Source: Candidatus Latescibacter anaerobius SCGC AAA252-E07
Lineage (GTDB): Bacteria > Latescibacterota > Latescibacteria > Latescibacterales > Latescibacteraceae
Length of the DNA stretch: 10,290 nucleotides
Assembly (NCBI GenBank): GCA_000403035.1
Contig: AQSL01000088.1
Coordinates: 1-10,290, forward strand
Direction: 5' to 3'
Shown: positions 1 through 6,239 of the stretch, in pieces
How positions within the stretch are numbered: the first letter of the stretch is position 1
How the letters are laid out: every line of letters starts with the position of its first letter
Translations under genes and position numbers: made by a program
The notes under the pieces: generated by a model
What the model was told of the DNA's origin: nothing
Seen by the model: the letters and a program-made list of their open reading frames with translations, nothing else
Databases searched by the model: none

Positions 1-1
1 A

Positions 2-358
2 GACAAGATCGATGAGCTTTACGATTTTGAAATTGAAAAAGTTGAAAAGAACATAGTTACGATTCACTGTACACCCAAGCCCGATGCAGCAGTGGTCTGG
101 GGCAGTATTACGTATGTTATTGACAGAGAAAAAATGATTCCTATCACGGTGGATTATTTCGATGAGGATGGCGAACTCGTGCGTGTAATGGAATTTGATA
201 AGGTGGAAAATATTTCGGGAAGGTGGATTCCTCTGGTGATGAGAGTCAAACCGGTCGAAACACCGGATGAACTTACCGAACTGGTGTATGAAAATCTTGA
301 ATTTGATATAGAACTCGAAGATGACCTGTTTTCGATCAGTTCGCTCAGGAGACAATAA
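2..358 (+). CDS. Outer membrane lipoprotein-sorting (LolA-like) protein, 3' part
   Basis: The gene enters from the left edge and its start lies outside the window. The reading frame is open from base 2 to the TAA at 356-358, giving about 118 C-terminal residues. Alternating short beta-strand-like segments rich in charged residues, with a phrase equivalent to 'F-D-K-V-E-N-I-S-G-R-W-I-P' and a closing 'D-D-L-F-S-I-S-S-L-R-R', match the C-terminal half of the LolA-like family known as outer membrane lipoprotein-sorting proteins. These are periplasmic carriers with an open beta-sheet that shield a lipid moiety. The following permease starts 2 bases after the stop, and its AGGAG ribosome-binding site (347-351) lies inside this gene, so the two are surely co-transcribed. 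I infer that this protein takes cargo released by the ABC transporter downstream. An internal GTG at 92 is not the true start. The signal peptide cannot be checked because it lies outside the window. Confidence 0.75.
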   Translation, partial: DKIDELYDFEIEKVEKNIVTIHCTPKPDAAVVWGSITYVIDREKMIPITVDYFDEDGELVRVMEFDKVENISGRWIPLVMRVKPVETPDELTELVYENLEFDIELEDDLFSISSLRRQ

Positions 359-360
359 AC

Positions 361-1593
361 ATGCTGCTTCTTAAGCTCGGATACCGCAACCTCTGGAGAA
401 ACCGCAGGCGGACTCTTCTTACCATGACGGCGATGGGATTGGCAACAGCCCTGCTGATTCTTACCCTGGGGATATACGACGGTATGTTCTGGGATATGAT
501 CGAGGGTTCAACCGAACTCTATCATGGTCATGTAAAGATTACGGCTAAAGAGTACCTGGAACAACACAAGTTAGATATGACTATCCCGGAAAAAGGATGG
601 TATGATACTATTGCTGCCGACCCGGAGGTAAAAGGGATTGCCGGAAGGGTTCGAGGTTTTGTTCTTCTCAGTTCCGGCGAGGGTGATTCGAGCCATACTC
701 AGCCCGCAGAGCTTTTCGGAATCGATCTTGGGGAAGAACGCACGGTTAGCCGCCTCCATGAATGTGTGATCGAGGGCACATACCTTATCGACCCGGGGAA
801 CCATGATATCGTTCTCGGAGAAGGACTCGCGCAACTGCTCGAAGCGGAAATCGGCGGTGAGATAGTGGCAATGGGGCAGGGTGCGGATCGTTCCATAGCC
901 GCTGATATATTTCATGTCGCCGGAATTGTTGATACCGGTGATGACATCCGCGATGTATCTCTGGCAATCGTCGGCAGAAAAACCCTGCAGGAAATGCTGG
1001 TTGTGGAGGGTAAACTGCATGAATTATCCATCTTATTGAAAAATCCTGTAGAAGCGAAAGAGTGGGCGGCACGCATGCAATCCGAATTTCCCGATATGGA
1101 TGTGACACCCTGGAACGAATTTCTGGCGGCGATAGGTCAGGCACTCGAAATATGGGATACGATTAAATTTATCTTTGCAATTTTCTTTTATTTCGCGGTT
1201 ATCCTTGTGACCATGAATACCATGTACATGGCTCTTTTAGAGCGTATGAGGGAATTCGGTATTATGGGCGCAATAGGGCTTAAACTTCGACGTCTGTCGC
1301 TCTTGATTCTCATCGAGGGTTTTTTTATCAGCGCGATTTCAGGTATTGCCGGAGGCCTGGTGGGTTTTGGCGCGAGTTATATTCTCAGTGTGCACACTAT
1401 TGATTTGAGCGCGTATATGACACAGTTCTCGTATGGCGAAGCCGCATTTCAACCGCAGATAAGGAGCTACATTGCGCTCGATAATATACTGATACCGGTC
1501 ATAATGATAATTGCCCTCGGTGTCATCATTTCATTTCTACCTGCGTTAAAGCTGCGGAAGCTGCGGCCGGTTGAAGTATTACGGGAAGTTTAG
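361..1593 (+). CDS. ABC transporter permease, FtsX/LolC-E/MacB type (first copy)
   Basis: This 410-residue inner-membrane permease has the topology of the FtsX/LolE/MacB family. There is one N-terminal transmembrane helix (about residues 18-38), a long periplasmic domain (about 40-265), and three C-terminal helices (about 267-288, 314-340 and 375-394). The short cytoplasmic motif 'R-N-L-W-R-N-R-R-R-T' at residues 9-18 and the coupling-helix phrase 'L-L-E-R-M-R-E-F-G-I-M-G-A-I-G-L' at 292-307 are hallmarks of these permeases. The end, 'P-A-L-K-L-R-K-L-R-P-V-E-V-L-R', is also typical. In this family ATP hydrolysis drives mechanical movement of the periplasmic domain, which extracts or expels substrates such as lipoproteins, rather than conventional pore transport. 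An AGGAG site 9 bases upstream supports the ATG at 361. Its partner is the second permease gene. The substrate is not evident from the sequence; lipoprotein or another lipid is inferred from the LolA-like neighbour. Confidence 0.88.
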   Translation: MLLLKLGYRNLWRNRRRTLLTMTAMGLATALLILTLGIYDGMFWDMIEGSTELYHGHVKITAKEYLEQHKLDMTIPEKGWYDTIAADPEVKGIAGRVRGFVLLSSGEGDSSHTQPAELFGIDLGEERTVSRLHECVIEGTYLIDPGNHDIVLGEGLAQLLEAEIGGEIVAMGQGADRSIAADIFHVAGIVDTGDDIRDVSLAIVGRKTLQEMLVVEGKLHELSILLKNPVEAKEWAARMQSEFPDMDVTPWNEFLAAIGQALEIWDTIKFIFAIFFYFAVILVTMNTMYMALLERMREFGIMGAIGLKLRRLSLLILIEGFFISAISGIAGGLVGFGASYILSVHTIDLSAYMTQFSYGEAAFQPQIRSYIALDNILIPVIMIIALGVIISFLPALKLRKLRPVEVLREV

Positions 1594-1649
1594 CATGATT
1601 GGGTAATGGTGGATATTGGATCTTGAATATGTAATCGGGAGTCGGAACG

Positions 1650-2885
1650 ATGCTATGGATAAAAATGGGGTGGCGTAATCTCTGGAGAAACCGCAGAAGA
1701 AGTCTGATAGAATTGATCTCCATAGCGGGCAGTATTTTTTTAGCGGTGTTTGTAAATAACCTTTCTGTGGGCTCGTATGATAAAATGGTTGATGACGGTG
1801 TATTGATGGGAAGCGGTCATATCGGGCTGTACCGTACAAACTATCTCGAATTGAGAAAAACCGAACTAACCATGGAAGCAAAACCGCTTGTTTCGGCGCT
1901 TGAAAAGGAAACATCGGTTCAAGCGGTATACCCGCGTCTTCATGTTCCCGGTCTTGTTCGTTCGAGCAGGGACAGCAGGACATCGTTAGTTGTCGGGCTG
2001 GATATAAACCGTGAAAAGAACTCCAATCCGATACTTGAAGGGGATAAAATTGTAGAAGGAACGCTCCCGTCTCAAGACGATTCGAAAGAAGCGCTCATGG
2101 GTGAAGTTCTGGCCAGGGAACTGGGGCTGAAAGTAGGTAATAAATTTGTCATAATGGTACAGGGAGCTCAGGGTGAAATTGTAAGCAGTCTGTTCAGAGT
2201 CAGCGGATTGATACGAACAAATGCTCAGATGATCGATGCTGAAATGGTTATCGTCCCGAGAAGTGTCCTGGGCGAAGTCATCGGAAGAAAGGACAGCGCC
2301 CATGAAATCGCAGTCATACTGCACAATCATAGATTGATAAAGAAGGCGTTTCCGGGTATCAGCGCCATAGCCCGCACCCGGGATGATGTGGAAGCTTTTC
2401 GCTGGGAAAAAGCAATGCCCGGTATGTTCAATGCGATACGTATGGATCATATCGGGTTTCAGATTATCGTTGTGTTTATGTATCTGATAGTAGGCATCGG
2501 TACAATCAACACGCTTTTAATGAGTGTCATGGAGCGCATACGGGAGTTCGGTGTGATCAGGGCAATCGGACTTAACAAGAACGGTATTCGGAAAATTGTT
2601 CTGTCGGAAGCATTTGTTCTTGCGGTTACCGGAGTTATCATCGGCACAGTGTTAGCGCTTGCAGCCGGTTTGTACACGGCAAAACATGGTATTGACTATT
2701 CATTCGCAATGAAAGACCAGGGTATAGCCAATACGCTTATCGATCCTATTATGTACAGCGGATGGGATTGGATTTCCACGGCTGTTCTTGGCGGAGGTAT
2801 GATACTGCTTGCGCTTGCGGCATCGCTCTATCCGGCACACTATATCCTGAAAACCAGCCCTTCAGAAGCTATGAGAAAATACTAA
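1650..2885 (+). CDS. ABC transporter permease, FtsX/LolC-E/MacB type (second copy)
   Basis: This 411-residue paralogue of the preceding permease has the same layout. It has an N-terminal helix at about residues 19-38, a periplasmic domain at about 40-265, and C-terminal helices at about 268-290, 316-341 and 374-396. The N-terminal 'R-N-L-W-R-N-R-R-R-S' and the coupling-helix phrase 'M-E-R-I-R-E-F-G-V-I-R-A-I-G-L' (294-308) repeat those of the first copy, which suggests an old tandem duplication. Two different permeases plus one ATPase match the heteromeric LolC-LolE-LolD arrangement rather than a MacB homodimer. A GGGAG site (1637-1641) 8 bases upstream of ATG 1650 sets the start. The 56-base gap to the first permease has no visible terminator. 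The periplasmic domains of the two copies differ clearly, so they may take different parts in binding the cargo or the LolA-like carrier, as in LolC versus LolE; that division is an inference. Confidence 0.87.
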   Translation: MLWIKMGWRNLWRNRRRSLIELISIAGSIFLAVFVNNLSVGSYDKMVDDGVLMGSGHIGLYRTNYLELRKTELTMEAKPLVSALEKETSVQAVYPRLHVPGLVRSSRDSRTSLVVGLDINREKNSNPILEGDKIVEGTLPSQDDSKEALMGEVLARELGLKVGNKFVIMVQGAQGEIVSSLFRVSGLIRTNAQMIDAEMVIVPRSVLGEVIGRKDSAHEIAVILHNHRLIKKAFPGISAIARTRDDVEAFRWEKAMPGMFNAIRMDHIGFQIIVVFMYLIVGIGTINTLLMSVMERIREFGVIRAIGLNKNGIRKIVLSEAFVLAVTGVIIGTVLALAAGLYTAKHGIDYSFAMKDQGIANTLIDPIMYSGWDWISTAVLGGGMILLALAASLYPAHYILKTSPSEAMRKY

Positions 2886-2943
2886 TGATTCATATAAGAG
2901 ATAGGTATGTAAAACTATTATAGTATAGCGAAAGAGGATTCAC

Positions 2944-3630
2944 ATGGAAGCGATACGTCTTAAAAATGTCAGCAAGAGTTTTCATGAAGGAGAACATGTT
3001 GTTCATGCCGTACATGATGTTGATCTCACCGTTGAAAAAGGCGAATTTGCGGCTCTTGCCGGCCCTTCCGGGAGCGGGAAAACCACGCTTCTCAATCTCA
3101 CCGGTGGTCTCGACAAACCGGATTCAGGGGAAATTTCCATCGGGAATGTCACCACGAAAGATAAAAGCGACGATGAACTGACGGAACTCAGGCTTCACAA
3201 CATCGGATTTGTTTTCCAGGCATATAACCTGATCCCGGTTCTCACAGCGTACGAGAATGTTCAGTTTGTGCTCCAGATACAGGGAGTACCCGATTCAGAG
3301 CACAGAGACCGTATCCTGCCGCTCTTTGACTCGCTTGGGCTGGAAGGATTAAAAGACCGTTTTCCAACCCAGTTGAGCGGAGGACAGCAGCAGCGTGTAG
3401 CGGTTGCACGAGCAGTTATCGGCAACCCGGATATTATTCTCGCTGATGAACCGACTGCAAATCTTGATTCCGAAACCTCGGTAAACCTCTTAGACATGAT
3501 GAGAGAACTCAACGAAAGCAATGATGTAACCTTTCTTTTCAGCACCCATGACCCCAGGGTTATTGAGCGGGCGAGGCGTGTTATCCTGCTGCGTGACGGT
3601 AAAATCCAGACGGAAGAATTCAAGAATTGA
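2944..3630 (+). CDS. ABC transporter ATP-binding protein, LolD/MacB type
   Basis: This 228-residue nucleotide-binding subunit powers the two permeases encoded upstream. All catalytic elements are present in order: Walker A GPSGSGKTT (residues 40-48), Q-loop glutamine at 92 in 'F-V-F-Q-A-Y-N-L-I-P', signature LSGGQQQR (144-151), Walker B ending in IILADE with catalytic Glu169, D-loop 'T-A-N-L-D' and switch histidine 202 in STHD. Its length and 'Q-A-Y-N-L-I-P-V-L-T-A-Y-E-N-V' region are typical of the LolD/MacB/FtsE branch. A GAGGA site (2934-2938) lies 5 bases before ATG 2944. The 58-base gap after the second permease shows no terminator. No fused membrane domain is present, so this is a separate cytoplasmic ATPase as in LolD, not a MacB fusion. 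The enzyme class is near certain; assignment to lipoprotein release specifically is an inference from the neighbours. Confidence 0.95.
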   Translation: MEAIRLKNVSKSFHEGEHVVHAVHDVDLTVEKGEFAALAGPSGSGKTTLLNLTGGLDKPDSGEISIGNVTTKDKSDDELTELRLHNIGFVFQAYNLIPVLTAYENVQFVLQIQGVPDSEHRDRILPLFDSLGLEGLKDRFPTQLSGGQQQRVAVARAVIGNPDIILADEPTANLDSETSVNLLDMMRELNESNDVTFLFSTHDPRVIERARRVILLRDGKIQTEEFKN

Positions 3631-3647
3631 CCGGGAGATGTTCATCG

Positions 3648-4904
3648 ATGCAATGTTCAAGATACGGTATCAATTCTGTAAAGGTAACCGCAATTGTCCT
3701 TGTGATGCTGTGCCCGGACATACCGGCTGCAATTGAAGTTGACGGGGGCGCCGATGTACGGCAAAACGCTCTGCTTATGAGCTCACCTCTGGAAATGGAT
3801 ACAGCTCTTTCCCCCGAAGGATCCTTCGGGATTTCCGAAACACGGCTGCGTTTCCGGTCGAGTGCTTATTACGGTGGATTTGTTCTGAACTGTGCCCTCG
3901 AATCACGTGCCGGATTCATATCGTCAGATTCCGGGATGCTGTCGCTGTCGGAGGGGGGCGGAAGCATTTTCGGTAAAAGCAGGCCCCTCGAACACTGGGA
4001 TTTAACCTGGGAACATATCGAGGAACAGTCGACATCGCTCAGTTCACGCATCGAACGGCTCGATGTCAGGTGGAAGGCGTGGAATGTTGACTTCGATATC
4101 GGCCGTCAGCCGGTGAGTCTCGGTACGAGCCATTTTATCGGTGTCCTCGATGTTCTGGCGCCTTTCGCTCCGGGAGACCTGGATGCAACCTATAAACCGG
4201 GTATCGATGCCGTACGGATACGCAAAGGGCTCGGCATGACAGGCGAGGCGGAAATAATCGCAGCGGGAGCGAAAAACTTCAGCGATGGAGCTGTTTTGGG
4301 ACGTTACCGGACAATGGTACAGGGCATCGATTTCGAGTTTATTGGCGGAAGATTCAGGAGACGCGGTTTTGGTGGATTCGGCTGGGAAGGTGAAATAAAA
4401 GAAATGGGAATCTGGGGCGAGATGGCGCTTTTCGAGAGAAAAGAAAATCTGGAAAAGTGGCGCGGCGGCTGGTCAAGAGCTGCATTTTCCGGGGCAGCCG
4501 GCATAGATGTAAACCTGCCCGCAGAGTTTAAAATCGGCAGTTCGTTCATGTTTCAGGATTTCGGCGTACGTGAACCGGAAGAACTTGAAGAAATCTACCG
4601 GGACGCTCCATTCCGTGAAAACTGGGTTTTTCTTGCATCAGCGGCGTATTGTATCGTTACCGTTAACCGTGAACTGCACCCTCTCGTCCGGAGCGATCTG
4701 GCCGGAATGATAAACCTTATCGACAATTCCACACTATGGCAGCCGAGGATTACCATAAATACCGGTGATACTACCGATCTATGTTTCTATGGATGGATCG
4801 GAACAGGTAAGAAACCCCGAGTGAGCGGTTCTTCCGGAACAATACGTTCTGAGTTCGGTATGTTTCCCGATGGAGGTGGATTTTACGCCCGATGGTTTTT
4901 CTGA
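3648..4904 (+). CDS. Secreted protein, probable outer-membrane beta-barrel (porin/alginate-export-like)
   Basis: I chose ATG 3648, giving 418 residues, because GGAG at 3634-3637 is well placed before it. A TTG at 3627, overlapping the ATPase stop, would add 7 residues. The N-terminus has basic residues followed by a hydrophobic stretch (V-T-A-I-V-L-V-M-L) and a possible cleavage after 'I-P-A-A', i.e. a signal peptide. The body alternates polar and hydrophobic residues with many aromatic and glycine positions. Around residues 134-180 it has the phrase 'D-V-R-W-K-A-W-N-V-D-F-D-I-G-R-Q-P-V-S-L-G' followed by 'F-x-x-x-L-D-V-L-A-P-F', which resembles the strand-and-turn pattern of alginate-export and similar porin-like barrels. 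It ends in 'F-Y-A-R-W-F-F', and a terminal aromatic is the usual barrel-assembly signal. Position as last gene of the ABC/LolA-like operon suggests it is the outer-membrane station of the same pathway. I do not recognise a specific family, and the function is inferred. A lipobox reading of the Cys in the signal region is less likely. Confidence 0.6.
   Translation: MQCSRYGINSVKVTAIVLVMLCPDIPAAIEVDGGADVRQNALLMSSPLEMDTALSPEGSFGISETRLRFRSSAYYGGFVLNCALESRAGFISSDSGMLSLSEGGGSIFGKSRPLEHWDLTWEHIEEQSTSLSSRIERLDVRWKAWNVDFDIGRQPVSLGTSHFIGVLDVLAPFAPGDLDATYKPGIDAVRIRKGLGMTGEAEIIAAGAKNFSDGAVLGRYRTMVQGIDFEFIGGRFRRRGFGGFGWEGEIKEMGIWGEMALFERKENLEKWRGGWSRAAFSGAAGIDVNLPAEFKIGSSFMFQDFGVREPEELEEIYRDAPFRENWVFLASAAYCIVTVNRELHPLVRSDLAGMINLIDNSTLWQPRITINTGDTTDLCFYGWIGTGKKPRVSGSSGTIRSEFGMFPDGGGFYARWFF
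3813..3830. repeat. 18-bp perfect palindrome inside the barrel gene
   Basis: The sequence CCCGAAGGATCCTTCGGG is a perfect palindrome in the coding region, covering codons for about residues 56-61 of the barrel protein. In RNA it would fold as a 7-bp GC-rich stem with a GATC loop. It lies about 165 bases after the start codon and has no following U-run, so it is not a standard terminator. It may be chance. Confidence 0.5.
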
Positions 4905-5038
4905 GGACTGTCTAATACGGTGAATATTTTTGGTGAAAACGCCGATGATATGAACATTATCACGGTTTACGGAGCCATTGTTTTCAAGCGCCTGTCTTCG
5001 TTTTTTCACAGCTAAATTGTAATTATTTTTCACACCCT

Positions 5039-5896
5039 TTAGTGAATTTTCACCGCGTTATCCAGCAGTTTCTCACGTGGCATATCAGGTGCTTCACCGG
5101 TTTTATGACAGGCAAAACAGGTCATTTCCACCGTTAAACGGGCTAATCCTTCTTCGGTCAGAGAGGCATGGCTGCTTCCGTCGTTCAGCTTGTACCCGGA
5201 ATCGGCAGTGATACCAAAGATGTGAGAACGTATTTCCCCTTTTTGATAGTCCTTTACCATAGTACCCTTGCCGTTCGTAACCGCATAGGGCATATGGCAG
5301 TTCTCGCAGCTCAGATGTTCCATTGCCGGTATTTTTACCTCGATCTTGAATTTTCCCTTGTGGCAGTCGAGGCATTTTCTCTTAATTCCGGCCTGATCTT
5401 TGGCGGTTGTATGGGGATCATGACATGAACCGCATGTCATTTTAAACTTGGTTTTCTTGGAACGTGAAAGCTCCGAGTATTGCTGAAGCCCTTTAATAAG
5501 GTTGTCAGACGCAAGCTCAATATTGTCGTTGTCGGTCAACCGGTGGCACGACATGCATAACTCGCCTTTTTTATTGTCGTTCGTGCCCAGAATCTTAAGG
5601 TCGCCTTTCGATTTCTTCAACTTCTGCAATTCCTTTGGCCCTATGTCAACATGTTCCTTGCCTAATCCATGACAGGATTCACAGCCGATACCCTGTTTCT
5701 GTCCTTCTTCTACCATATCACCTGTTACCCCGGCATGACCATGAAGATCGTAAGCTTTTTTCACCTGGGGATGACAGGTACTACACCCCTTCGTTCCGAC
5801 ATGCCCTTCCTGTCCGATACCGGTAACCGGTATCAATACAATACCGAATGCGCCTAAAAAAACTACAGAAATAACAACTTTTATGACCGCTCTCAT
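5039..5896 (-). CDS. Secreted heptahaem c-type cytochrome
   Basis: The 285-residue product begins with a signal peptide: a basic N-terminus followed by a hydrophobic core to about residue 26. It carries seven CXXCH haem c attachment motifs starting at cysteines 38, 72, 114, 155, 175, 197 and 260. Many additional histidines (for example H52, H54, H82, H162 and H194) could serve as distal axial ligands. The phrase 'C-E-N-C-H-M-P-Y-A' followed by 'R-S-H-I-F-G-I' is common in the cytochrome c554/NrfB-like and doubled-CXXCH multihaem families. It should be exported by Sec, receive haem in the periplasm and shuttle electrons, but the partner oxidoreductase is not in this window. On the minus strand AAAGG (plus-strand 5905-5909) lies 8 bases before the ATG. 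The gene is convergent with the barrel gene and divergent from the DUF116 gene, so it appears monocistronic. Electron-carrier role is firm; the specific respiratory pathway is unknown. Confidence 0.9.
   Translation of the reverse strand: MRAVIKVVISVVFLGAFGIVLIPVTGIGQEGHVGTKGCSTCHPQVKKAYDLHGHAGVTGDMVEEGQKQGIGCESCHGLGKEHVDIGPKELQKLKKSKGDLKILGTNDNKKGELCMSCHRLTDNDNIELASDNLIKGLQQYSELSRSKKTKFKMTCGSCHDPHTTAKDQAGIKRKCLDCHKGKFKIEVKIPAMEHLSCENCHMPYAVTNGKGTMVKDYQKGEIRSHIFGITADSGYKLNDGSSHASLTEEGLARLTVEMTCFACHKTGEAPDMPREKLLDNAVKIH
5816..5834. repeat. 19-bp inverted repeat in the cytochrome signal-peptide region
   Basis: GATACCGGT at 5816-5824 and ACCGGTATC at 5826-5834 are exact reverse complements around a single central A. 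The site lies about 60-80 bases inside the cytochrome reading frame, where it encodes the end of the signal peptide. Such symmetry would suit a dimeric DNA-binding protein acting just downstream of a start codon, but it may be coincidental. Confidence 0.45.
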
Positions 5897-5984
5897 ATAA
5901 CCTACCTTTAAAAAAATATTCTCTGAAAAATGGACTTTCGCAAATTTACAAAACTATATCGGCAAAAACAAGTAAATTATACAT

Positions 5985-6040
5985 TCATTTGTACTATTTT
6001 CCCAATCTATAAATCATTCTGTACTATTCAGTCATTTGTA
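5985..6040. repeat. Spaced direct repeats TCATT-(C)T-GTACTATT
   Basis: TCATTTGTACTATT (5985-5998) recurs as TCATTCTGTACTATT (6014-6028), with the shared GTACTATT exactly 30 bases apart (5991 and 6021), close to three helical turns. A third, shorter match, TCATTTGTA, lies at 6032-6040. Same-face spacing in a divergent promoter region is typical of regulator binding sites, so these are candidate operators for the cytochrome and/or the DUF116 operon. The regulator is unknown. Confidence 0.45.
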
Positions 6041-6225
6041 AAGGTTGCCACGGTATGTACCTGAATCACCGCGATAAGTATGTGTAAAATTTATGTATTT
6101 CAAGGTTAAACAATTTGATTACTGTCTTTTATGTATTGTTTTTGTATCCTGTGATGAAAAAATTTTGAATACATCCGTCTTTAAAAACGTACTGGCTGTT
6201 TTTTTCTAATTTATGTATATTAGAA

Positions 6226-6232
6226 AAGGAGG
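6226..6232 (+). promoter_or_regulatory. Strong ribosome-binding site that sets the DUF116 start
   Basis: AAGGAGG is a full Shine-Dalgarno match placed 7 bases before ATG 6240. The longer in-frame ATG at 6213 would put this site inside the coding region and has no comparable site upstream, so 6240 is preferred. Confidence 0.85.
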
Positions 6233-6239
6233 CCGATGT

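Larger units (their letters stand above)
5897..6239. promoter_or_regulatory. AT-rich divergent intergenic region
   Basis: This 343-base stretch separates the divergently transcribed cytochrome and DUF116 genes, so it should contain a promoter for each. It is much richer in A and T than its flanks, with several T-runs and A-runs. I could not pick a -35/-10 pair with confidence. The recognisable structure is the set of direct repeats at 5985-6040, described separately, and the ribosome-binding site at 6226-6232. No convincing small gene or RNA gene is visible. Confidence 0.5.

Noticed and set aside
571..1020. Antisense open frame of 149 codons opposite the first permease
   Set aside because: It lies wholly within a well-supported permease gene, has no ribosome-binding site or recognisable domain, and is best read as a shadow frame.
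1579..1983. Antisense open frame across the gap between the two permeases
   Set aside because: Composition is unlike a real protein, and it overlaps two supported genes on the other strand.
3627..3647. TTG at 3627 as start of the barrel gene
   Set aside because: It would overlap the ATPase stop, but the GGAG site is better placed for ATG 3648, which also gives a more typical signal peptide.
4905..5038. Terminator between the convergent barrel and cytochrome genes
   Set aside because: Only a 5-base TTCAC/GTGAA pairing overlapping the cytochrome stop was found; T-runs near 5000 and 5026 are not preceded by a convincing stem.
5168..5428. Plus-strand open frames opposite the cytochrome (5168-5428 and 5635-5857)
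   Set aside because: They mirror a gene with seven CXXCH motifs and show no domain or start signal of their own.
6213..6239. ATG 6213 as start of the DUF116 gene
   Set aside because: The strong AAGGAGG at 6226-6232 lies downstream of it and is ideally spaced for ATG 6240.
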